From contig JAJRUR010000014.1 of assembly GCA_024277695.1 (NCBI GenBank), positions 1-6,231 on the forward strand: DNA of 6,231 bases. The letters are read 5' to 3'. The notes under the pieces were generated by a model. It was not told the DNA's origin, ran no database searches, and was given only the letters and a program-made list of their open reading frames with translations. Both the position numbers and the translations under genes were made by a program. Every line of letters starts with the position of its first letter. Positions within the stretch are counted from its first letter, which is position 1. This document shows positions 1 through 5,982 of the stretch, in pieces. The DNA comes from Bacteroidota bacterium. GTDB lineage: Bacteria; Bacteroidota; Bacteroidia; Chitinophagales; Saprospiraceae.

Positions 1-138
1 AACGCCAGGGTATATCGTCGATCTAAATTGGAGTAGTCCCACAAAGCTCCAAAAATCTAAAATCCGAATAAGTACCAGGAAATGAGAGAATTATGTATTA
101 ATAGTATATATAACGCCAGGGTATATATCGTCGATGTA

Positions 139-167
139 TTTTGGAGTAGTCCCACAAAGCTCCAAAA
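139..167. repeat. Inverted repeat (hairpin core) of the array, best copy
   Basis: In the second unit TTTTGGAG (139-146) and CTCCAAAA (160-167) form a perfect 8-bp stem around a 13-nt loop. The same stem is 7 bp in units 3-6 and 6 bp in unit 1. Units 3 and 4 also carry a perfect 10-bp palindrome, GGAGTACTCC (254-263 and 365-374). There the left GGAG could pair with either of two CTCC segments. Whether this acts as an RNA hairpin, a protein-binding site or neither cannot be told from sequence. Confidence 0.7.
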
Positions 168-668
168 ATCTAAAATTCGAATAAGTACCAGGAAATGAGA
201 GATATATGTATAATAAAAAGGAGTAACGCCAGGGTATATCGTCAATGTAATTTGGAGTACTCCCACAAAGCTCCAAAAATCCAAAATCCAAATAAGTACC
301 AGGAAATGAGAGAATTATGTATAATAAAAAGGAGTAACGCCAGGGTATATCGTCAATGTAATTTGGAGTACTCCCACAAAGCTCCAAAAATCCAAAATTT
401 AGGTAAGTATTAGGGAATGAGATCTTTATGTATAATAAAAAGGAGTAACGCCATGGTATATCGTCGATCTAATTTGGAGTAGTCCCACAAAGCTCCAAAA
501 ATCTAAAATCCGAATAAGTGCCAGGAAATGAGAGAATTATGTATTAATAGTATATATAACGCCAGGGTATATCGTCGATCTAATTTGGAGTAGTCCCACA
601 AAGCTCCAAAAATCTAAAATTTAGGTAAGTACCAGGAAATGAGAATTTTATGTATAACAAAAAGGAGT

Positions 669-722
669 AACACTAGGGTATATCGTCGATGTATTATGAA
701 ACATCCCACAAAGCTCCAAAAA
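669..722. repeat. Degenerate terminal unit of the 111-bp array
   Basis: The last unit begins AACACTAGGG instead of AACGCCAGGG and keeps TATATCGTCGATGTATT. It then loses the left hairpin arm: TTGGAGTAG is replaced by TATGAAACAT. It regains the 19-nt core TCCCACAAAGCTCCAAAAA at 704-722. Everything after that core is unrelated to the other units, so the array stops about 54 bp into this unit. A short alternative pairing, ATGT (689-692) with ACAT (701-704), is possible where the usual stem was lost. Confidence 0.85.
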
Positions 723-742
723 ATTTATGGATAAATTATTTG

Positions 743-795
743 CTAACATTACCAAGAATGTGATGTTAGATAAATTTATAGAGACGACTTCTATA
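743..795 (-). terminator. Two inverted repeats after the operon stop, possible terminator or 3' stem-loops
   Basis: Just past the stop codon of the last leftward gene, TATAGA (777-782) pairs with TCTATA (790-795) over a 7-nt loop. CTAACAT (743-749) pairs with ATGTTAG (763-769) over a 13-nt loop. Both stems are perfect. Read on the minus strand, neither is followed directly by a long T run; a run of six T lies about 20 bases past the second stem, at the end of the repeat array. This suits a transcript 3' end or processing site better than a classical intrinsic terminator. The position favours a role in ending the operon, but that is inference. Confidence 0.4.
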
Positions 796-802
796 GCAGA
801 TA

Positions 803-2137
803 TTAACTACCTTCGGGAGTATTAATATTAGCTTTTGTTATATCATAATACAAAAATCCAAACACAAGAAAGTATTCTATTAATATAAAAAGTGTGGACT
901 CTTTAAAAGGATCAAAACTATATGCCGAGTAACTAAGGCAAATCAAAAAACTCCATACAATCACAAATCGATAATTAACAAATACGGATAGACCAAGCGG
1001 TATGATCAAATACCAAGGGTGTACTGTAGTTGATAAAAACAAATATACACAAAATACCAAGATCAAATATTGGTAAAAAACCATCGTGCCTGGTGCCAAT
1101 TGTTTTTTATATGCTCTAAACACGAAGAGCAAAAATCCTATAAAAAATACTCCTGCCAATAAAGGTCCCAATAATGCGATGAGGTTATAGCCTTTGATCT
1201 GGTATCCTATACTTCTAAGTAGGTAATATATTCCGGCATTAAACTCAAACTTTCTGAAATATAAATCCAAACTCGAAACAAATCCTAGGACATCTCTGGC
1301 TGTAATCAACGGGATAAACACAAGTATCAGTAATAGTGCCAATACAGACAGGTATTTAAAGGATCTCTTCATCTCGCATGACATGAATATAAATGGTACA
1401 AAAAGAACAGTATGTAGCTTAGTAGCAATTGAGCAAGTATAGGATATCGCAGAATAGAATAAGCCGGATGTGCCCAGATCTTTACGTGTTATAAAAAAGT
1501 ATATAGCTGAGAGAAAGAAGGCAAGCATCATGGATTCGAAATGAAGATTCCCTACTACTTCTACTATTACTAAGGGATTAAAAACATATAAAATAATACC
1601 TTTTGTATCGAGTTGGGCATACTGAAGTAATTTTATCATGAAATAAAAATTTATGATCTCTGCAGCCAATAAAAATAGCCCATATACTACGGAAGCTCCG
1701 TAAATAGAAGACGGAAATATTAAGGCACCGAAATAAAACATCAATTGATTGATCGGAGGGTATACTGTATAATAATTTGGAGAATTTAGTTGATTAAATA
1801 GATCCGTATGGAGACCTTCAATATGCATCTGCAAAGCATCAGCCGGGAGGTAGCTGTATGGATTGTATCCGTGTGTACTCAATAATCCATCCCAGTAAAA
1901 GCGATAAATATCATCTGACAAGCTCGGAAATGCAAACACTAGAATCAGGCGCAATAAAATACCCATACTCAAGATCCACTGTATAGAAAGAGTAGAACGC
2001 TTGCGATACAAGCAATAATATGCTGCGAATCCCAATGCATACATCATCAAGATATAAAAAAAATCTTGCTGACTTACTTGATAACCCAAATAGTATATAC
2101 TGCCAATTAATCCCAGTAAGGCTATATATTTATGCAC
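803..2137 (-). CDS. Multi-pass GT-C glycosyltransferase, GT87/MptB-like (mannosyltransferase-type)
   Basis: A 444-residue, very hydrophobic protein with roughly ten or more predicted membrane spans. After two or three N-terminal spans comes the first periplasmic loop with S74-D75-D76, followed by IYRFYWDG (77-84) and YNPY (91-94). An acidic pair here is the usual catalytic or metal site of GT-C enzymes that use polyprenyl-phosphate sugars. Further family-like marks are YPPINQ (126-131), FNPLVIVE (186-193), NLHFE (197-201), KLH (240-242) and HPWYL (373-377). Together these resemble alpha-mannosyltransferases of the GT87/MptA-MptB group; donor sugar and acceptor are unknown. The start is GTG at 2137-2135: an in-frame TAA lies five codons upstream and the first internal Met is residue 31, after the first span. 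The gene lies 32 bp after the cellulose-synthase-like gene on the same strand, so co-transcription is likely. No Shine-Dalgarno is seen at a suitable distance. Confidence 0.85.
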   Translation of the reverse strand: MHKYIALLGLIGSIYYLGYQVSQQDFFYILMMYALGFAAYYCLYRKRSTLSIQWILSMGILLRLILVFAFPSLSDDIYRFYWDGLLSTHGYNPYSYLPADALQMHIEGLHTDLFNQLNSPNYYTVYPPINQLMFYFGALIFPSSIYGASVVYGLFLLAAEIINFYFMIKLLQYAQLDTKGIILYVFNPLVIVEVVGNLHFESMMLAFFLSAIYFFITRKDLGTSGLFYSAISYTCSIATKLHTVLFVPFIFMSCEMKRSFKYLSVLALLLILVFIPLITARDVLGFVSSLDLYFRKFEFNAGIYYLLRSIGYQIKGYNLIALLGPLLAGVFFIGFLLFVFRAYKKQLAPGTMVFYQYLILVFCVYLFLSTTVHPWYLIIPLGLSVFVNYRFVIVWSFLICLSYSAYSFDPFKESTLFILIEYFLVFGFLYYDITKANINTPEGS

Positions 2138-2169
2138 GGTGATAGTTTATGCTATTCTTCCTATATATT

Positions 2170-3657
2170 TTATTGCTTTGCTCCGATGTGATGTCTTATG
2201 GAATAGTAAAAAATACTCGCAAAACCAAACATCAATAATAAATGATATATCAAAAACGAAGATTGCGCATTATAGAGTTCATATATCACTGCCATCATAA
2301 AATAAATCGCTAGAACGCCCTCAAAAAAAGTAATCCAATTAATGCCGGAGTTGAAGTATATTTTTTTCTCAAAAGTATCCGATATCCCTTTGATGTCAAA
2401 CTTGGGAGTACGTACAAAAGGGGTTTTCTTTCCCCGAAGTCCTTGGATAATGGCCACAGTATTATGTAAGGATAGTCCCATAGAGAGAGATAAAAACAAA
2501 GGAAATAATAAAATAAACTTCAAAAACCGTTTTACATAAGAGCCTCCCGAATATTCTTGACGTACATTCGCCTCATAATATACAAATATAATGCTCAATA
2601 AACTAAGAAAAAATATACTTAATAGCATCGTATTGATCGAAAGAAAATGAATGGCAAACATTACAGGCACGCTAAATACTCCTACTACAAATACAAAAAT
2701 AAAAATAATCGATGCACTCAAATGGCTAGAAGCGTGAATTTTCTTTTCTAAACTGAGGTTAGAATTCCAGACTTTTTTTAATAATTTCTTAGAGGTCTCC
2801 GCCCCACCTTTCATCCAGCGATACTGTTGAGACTTCAGACCTCCAATCTCTGACGGTAGTTCTGCCGGAGATCCTATTTCTGACATATACTTTATTTTCC
2901 ACCCTTTCAATTGTGCTCTATAACTGAGGTCCAAGTCTTCTGTCAATGTATCTGCCTCCCATCCACCGGCATCAGCAATAGTCTCCGCTCGCCAAATTCC
3001 GGCTGTACCGTTAAATTGTAACAAATAATTTGATAGATATCTACCCTCCTGCTCTACAGTAAAGTGGACATTGAGTTGAAATGCCTGCAAGCGTGTAATC
3101 AAGGAATAATGTTCATTGATATGCTCCCAGCGAGTCTGTACTACACCAATTTTTTCATCTTTAAATTGAGGGATAATTCGACGCAAAAAATCCCGCCTTG
3201 GCATAAAGTCAGCATCAAATATGGCTATAAACTCTCCTTTGGCACTTTTCAAACCTTCTTTCAAAGCTCCTGCTTTATATCCTTTGCGATTGTTCCTAAT
3301 CACCGCTTTGATATCAAATCCTTGATTACTGTATTCTACAACCTTTTGTTTTGTAATTTCTAATGTTTCGTCATTGGAGTCATCCAAAATCTGTATCTCT
3401 AGCTTATCCTTTGGATAATCTAACTGCACGATTCGATCGATCAAGCGCTCCGTCACATAAAGTTCGTTAAATATAGGTAGCTGTATAGTGACTACCGGCC
3501 ATGCATAGTCCTCGGGTACAGGATCCACCCATCCATTATTTTGACGCTTGCCCTCTCTATACTTGATCAGTAGATGCAATTGTAAAAAACAAAATATAGC
3601 TATATAACTCAATGCCAGTATATATATACCTAATACCAAATATGCCAATATCGTCAC
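2170..3657 (-). CDS. Membrane-bound processive GT2, cellulose-synthase/CslA-like
   Basis: A 495-residue protein with the topology of CslA/CesA-like synthases. There is one N-terminal span (about 4-27), a cytosolic GT-A domain (about 53-300) and about five C-terminal spans (about 313-338, 342-361, 378-398, 443-461, 468-486). The full D,D,D,QxxRW signature is present: DDS (92-94), DAD (148-150), TED (239-241) and QQYRW (277-281). The stretch KKTPFVRTPKF (410-420) is also typical of this subgroup. Known members make beta-linked glucan or mannan chains from UDP- or GDP-sugars and thread them through the membrane. The sugar here cannot be assigned, and there is no PilZ domain or BcsB-like partner, so bacterial cellulose is unlikely. 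The start is GTG at 3657-3655, with an in-frame TAA five codons upstream and the first internal Met only at residue 152. It lies 17 bp after the upstream GT2 gene. Confidence 0.92.
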   Translation of the reverse strand: MTILAYLVLGIYILALSYIAIFCFLQLHLLIKYREGKRQNNGWVDPVPEDYAWPVVTIQLPIFNELYVTERLIDRIVQLDYPKDKLEIQILDDSNDETLEITKQKVVEYSNQGFDIKAVIRNNRKGYKAGALKEGLKSAKGEFIAIFDADFMPRRDFLRRIIPQFKDEKIGVVQTRWEHINEHYSLITRLQAFQLNVHFTVEQEGRYLSNYLLQFNGTAGIWRAETIADAGGWEADTLTEDLDLSYRAQLKGWKIKYMSEIGSPAELPSEIGGLKSQQYRWMKGGAETSKKLLKKVWNSNLSLEKKIHASSHLSASIIFIFVFVVGVFSVPVMFAIHFLSINTMLLSIFFLSLLSIIFVYYEANVRQEYSGGSYVKRFLKFILLFPLFLSLSMGLSLHNTVAIIQGLRGKKTPFVRTPKFDIKGISDTFEKKIYFNSGINWITFFEGVLAIYFMMAVIYELYNAQSSFLIYHLLLMFGFASIFYYSIRHHIGAKQ

Positions 3658-3674
3658 AGCTATTAAGATTTATT

Positions 3675-4370
3675 TTATATCAGTCTAAAAATAGTCCACA
3701 AAATCTTGTGTCCTGCCAAAAATGTACCTTTTAGCGTACCGCTCACTTTAGAACTGCCTATCCGTGGACGGTACTTAACAGCGATCTCTTCTGCTCGTAG
3801 TCCTTGCTTTGCAGCCTTAACTTGCATCTCTACTGTCCAGCCATAATCCGGATCAGACATCTCCAATCCCATCAAGGCATCATATCCGATGGCTCTAAAT
3901 GGTCCTAGGTCTGTAAACCGATATCCGTAGATCAACTTGATCAAAGTAGTTGCCAGCCAGTTACCAAAAATCTGTTGTGGCATCATCGCTCCCTTCTCCA
4001 AACCCCCCAAAGCCCGACTCCCAATCACCAGATCTGCTCTTCCTTCAACTATTGGCAATACTAATTCTGTCATTTGCTCCGGATAATCTGAATAATCTCC
4101 ATCCAAAAAAACCACCAAATCAGGCTTTTGTTCCAAGTTTGCAATCCATGACATCCCTTTCAGACAAGTACTCCCATATCCTCGCTTTGGCTCATAGACT
4201 ACAATAGCTCCTAATCCTCTTGCTATTTTATCTGTGGCATCTGTACTGCCGTTATCACATACTATGATATGACGTACTAGATGCTTTGGTATATCATTTA
4301 TTACTTTTGCGATGGATTTTTCTTCATTGATCGCAGGTATCAGTACATCAATTGTTGCTTTGTTACTCAA
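3675..4370 (-). CDS. Soluble DPM1-like family 2 glycosyltransferase (polyprenyl-phosphate sugar synthase type)
   Basis: A 231-residue protein without a C-terminal membrane anchor. It shows the GT-A order expected of dolichyl/polyprenyl-phosphate mannosyl- or glucosyltransferases: IPAINEE (11-17), CDNGSTD (38-44), the metal-binding LDGDYSDYP (89-97), IGSRALGG (116-123), TDLGPFRAI (153-161) and the late basic RIGSSKVSG (203-211). The family moves a sugar from GDP-Man or UDP-Glc to a polyprenyl phosphate on the cytosolic membrane face. That product is the natural donor for the GT-C enzyme two genes on, which is the main functional link here. The call starts at TTG (4370-4368), which places the first beta strand at the usual distance from the N terminus. 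The frame is open upstream for about 18 codons but contains no ATG or GTG. An ATG at 4381-4379 is out of frame. First gene of the leftward operon. Confidence 0.88.
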   Translation of the reverse strand: MSNKATIDVLIPAINEEKSIAKVINDIPKHLVRHIIVCDNGSTDATDKIARGLGAIVVYEPKRGYGSTCLKGMSWIANLEQKPDLVVFLDGDYSDYPEQMTELVLPIVEGRADLVIGSRALGGLEKGAMMPQQIFGNWLATTLIKLIYGYRFTDLGPFRAIGYDALMGLEMSDPDYGWTVEMQVKAAKQGLRAEEIAVKYRPRIGSSKVSGTLKGTFLAGHKILWTIFRLI

Positions 4371-4382
4371 AAATGACTCATA

Positions 4383-4399
4383 TTTGTTTCGGAAACGAA
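4383..4399. promoter_or_regulatory. 17-bp near-perfect dyad, possible operator in the leader of the glycosyltransferase operon
   Basis: TTTGTTTCGGAAACGAA has two 8-bp arms around one central base, with a single mismatch (GTTTC-G-GAAAC inside). A one-base centre is poor for an RNA hairpin but suits a dimeric DNA-binding protein. It lies between the candidate -7 element and the start codon of the first glycosyltransferase gene, where a bound repressor could block transcription. No regulator gene is in the window, so the binding protein is unknown. Confidence 0.35.
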
Positions 4400-4420
4400 G
4401 ATATCCTTTATTTTTTAGTA

Positions 4421-4428
4421 CAAATGTA
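4421..4428 (-). promoter_or_regulatory. Candidate Bacteroidota -7 promoter element for the glycosyltransferase operon
   Basis: The minus strand reads TACATTTG, an exact match to the TAnnTTTG -7 consensus used by the Bacteroidota primary sigma factor. It lies 50 bp upstream of the TTG start, giving a leader of about 45 nt. No clear TTG/TTTG -33 element is seen about 20 bp further upstream. The support is therefore a single short motif in the right place. Confidence 0.45.
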
Positions 4429-4435
4429 TTCTATC

Positions 4436-4459
4436 TTACATAACACACCTTTTGTGTAA
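4436..4459. repeat. Inverted repeat upstream of both divergent genes
   Basis: ACACA (4443-4447) and TGTGT (4453-4457) are separated by CCTTT. An outer pair, TTACA (4436-4440) and TGTAA (4455-4459), offers an alternative pairing. It sits just upstream of the candidate leftward -7 element and 18-20 bp before the rightward ATG, so it could affect either gene. The arms are short and chance is possible. Confidence 0.25.
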
Positions 4460-4476
4460 ACGTTCTAAATATAACT

Positions 4477-5982
4477 ATGTCGCTTTTAAATCACATCCGT
4501 ACCCTTTTCATGATTTCCTTGGGCTTGATTTTCTTGCTTTCTGCGTGCCTTGACGAATCTATAAGCTCAGACCCCTCTGACATTATTACTTTTTCCAGCG
4601 ATACCATTCGATTTGATACCGTTTTTACTTCGATAGGATCGGCCACTAGATCCTTTAGAATCATCAATCCCAACCCGCAAGACATTCAAATCGAATCCCT
4701 TTGGCTTGAAACCGATGCTGCTAGCATGTTCCGACTCAATGTAGATGGACTATCCGGCGAGCGATTTGAAAATATTCGCATTCCTGCTCTTGATTCTATT
4801 TGGGTTTTTGCAGAGGTAACAGTCGATCCCGATCAAGATCTATCCGTAAGCCCCTTCGTCATAGAAGATTATATCAAAATGACCTTGAATACTAAGGAAT
4901 ACAGAGTACTACTTCAGGCCTTCGGTCAAAATGCCAACTATATCACGCCTCAGTCGTCCAAAGGAAAAATTTCGCTACTTAGTTGTGACTTGGGATCGAT
5001 TACTTGGAACGATCCTAAGCCCTATGTTATCTTTGGAGTGCTTGTAATTAATGAATGCAGTCTGATACTACCTCCCGGCACTCGCATTTATGTGCATGGA
5101 GGCATTGTAAAAGAAAACATTGACGAACAAACAATTATTAGAAATGATGGAATCATCCTTGTAGGCCCTTCCGGGAAAATTTTGGCTCAAGGCACGCAAG
5201 ACAAGCCAGTAACCATACAAGGTGACCGACTCGAACAAGCATTTGAAGATGTGCCGGGACAGTGGGGCGGCATCCTCCTCAATCCGGGCAGTCGGGGCAA
5301 TCGTCTTCAGTACACCACTATCAAAAATTCTATTGTGGGCATTTTGGTTGATTCTACTGCTCAAGTGGATATGGATTTTTGTCGGATATATAATACCGCC
5401 GGATCAGGACTCATAGGTAGATATGCTGATATTAATATGGATAACAGTCTGATCTACAACAACAATATCAATAGCCTTAGAGTAGTTTTAGGAGGAAACT
5501 ACCGTTTTAGACACTGTAGTTTTGCTAACTACCAAAACAGTGAGCAGGCAGTTGTACTCGCCAACTTTGTCCGTCTTAATGATGACGAAATGACTCCCGT
5601 CATCAAGCCACTTCAGGTACGCTTTGTCAACTGTGCTATCACAGGCAATAATAATGATGAAATCATCCTCGCAGATATCACTGAAGGACAAAATAGTTTT
5701 TTTGACTACTATTTTGATCACTGCGCTCTACAAATCGACGAATTGACAGATGCTGCTTTGTATGCTGATCTGCTTACAGACCAATGTAACAATTGTATTG
5801 TTATCCGGCGTGATGATACGCTATTTAGAGATATTGACCGCCAGGATTATCATCCGGATAGCTTGAGCATATTAGAAAACAGGGCGCGCTACTTACCGGA
5901 TCTTCCTACTGATCTTGATGGTGTATGGAGGTCAAATGAAGATTCTGATATCGGATGTTATGAATTCGTCCCGAGCCAATAG
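4477..5982 (+). CDS. Secreted right-handed parallel beta-helix lipoprotein
   Basis: A 501-residue protein with a type II signal peptide: a basic start, a hydrophobic core (about 9-22) and the lipobox LSAC with lipidated C24. The acidic, serine-rich tail CLDESISSDPSD follows and resembles surface-export signals of Bacteroidota lipoproteins. Residues about 36-150 look like an Ig-like beta-sandwich of the kind that precedes such helices (ITFSSDTIRFDTVFTSIGSA, 37-56). From about 175 to 440 there are repeated short beta strands with N- and I-rich turns typical of a beta-helix, including WGGI (263-266) and IKNSIVGILVDS (282-293). The end carries DLDGVWRSNEDSDIGCYEF (479-497), a closing motif common to these proteins. 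No catalytic residues of a pectate lyase or other glycosidase can be identified, so a carbohydrate- or adhesion-related role is only a guess. The ATG is supported by the signal peptide. It is transcribed divergently from the glycosyltransferases; no TAnnTTTG match was found upstream of it. Confidence 0.85.
   Translation: MSLLNHIRTLFMISLGLIFLLSACLDESISSDPSDIITFSSDTIRFDTVFTSIGSATRSFRIINPNPQDIQIESLWLETDAASMFRLNVDGLSGERFENIRIPALDSIWVFAEVTVDPDQDLSVSPFVIEDYIKMTLNTKEYRVLLQAFGQNANYITPQSSKGKISLLSCDLGSITWNDPKPYVIFGVLVINECSLILPPGTRIYVHGGIVKENIDEQTIIRNDGIILVGPSGKILAQGTQDKPVTIQGDRLEQAFEDVPGQWGGILLNPGSRGNRLQYTTIKNSIVGILVDSTAQVDMDFCRIYNTAGSGLIGRYADINMDNSLIYNNNINSLRVVLGGNYRFRHCSFANYQNSEQAVVLANFVRLNDDEMTPVIKPLQVRFVNCAITGNNNDEIILADITEGQNSFFDYYFDHCALQIDELTDAALYADLLTDQCNNCIVIRRDDTLFRDIDRQDYHPDSLSILENRARYLPDLPTDLDGVWRSNEDSDIGCYEFVPSQ

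Larger units (their letters stand above)
1..722. repeat. Tandem array of a 111-bp non-coding repeat, seven units
   Basis: Units begin with an AACGCCAGGG-like motif at 1, 112, 225, 336, 447, 558 and 669. The step is 111 bp each time, except 113 bp for the second unit, which has an extra TA in its TATATATCG. Unit layout is: AACGCCAGGGTATATCGTCGAT, then a TTTGGAG...CTCCAAA hairpin, an AT-rich stretch, GTACCAGGAAATGAGAG, and a tail. Two tail types alternate: TATTAATAGTATATAT (units 1 and 5) and TATAATAAAAAGGAGT (units 2, 3, 4 and 6). Units 1 and 5 differ at about three positions. Short reading frames do cross the array on both strands because 111 is divisible by three. They lack convincing starts, are open in more than one frame at once, and are broken by the 113-bp unit and the first tail type, so I regard the array as non-coding. 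It touches the left window edge, so its true length is unknown. Confidence 0.95.

Noticed and set aside
57..413. Open frames across the repeats that encode 37-residue repeating peptides on both strands
   Set aside because: The period of 111 is divisible by three, so any stop-free frame repeats by itself. Two minus-strand frames are open at once, the frames break at the 113-bp unit and the first tail type, and there is no credible start, so coding is unlikely.
436..446. AAAAAGGAGT at the end of several repeat units as ribosome binding sites
   Set aside because: No open reading frame of useful length starts at the right distance, and genes in this window do not use Shine-Dalgarno sequences.
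1..722. CRISPR array
   Set aside because: The conserved repeat covers the whole 111-bp period and there are no unique spacers; no cas genes are in the window.
1..722. Integron attC array or tandem insertion sequences
   Set aside because: There are no gene cassettes between the units, no integrase or transposase, and no terminal inverted repeats with target duplications.
3064..3363. Plus-strand open frame of 99 codons inside the cellulose-synthase-like gene
   Set aside because: It lies wholly opposite the conserved catalytic domain of the GT2 gene and has no recognisable protein features; it is an antisense shadow.
4447..4454. CTTTTG-containing stretch as a plus-strand -7 promoter element for the lipoprotein gene
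   Set aside because: The required TA is AC here, so it does not match TAnnTTTG, and the leader would be very short.
5068..5364. Minus-strand open frame of 98 codons inside the beta-helix gene
   Set aside because: It is antisense to the well-supported lipoprotein gene, with no motif or start signal of its own.
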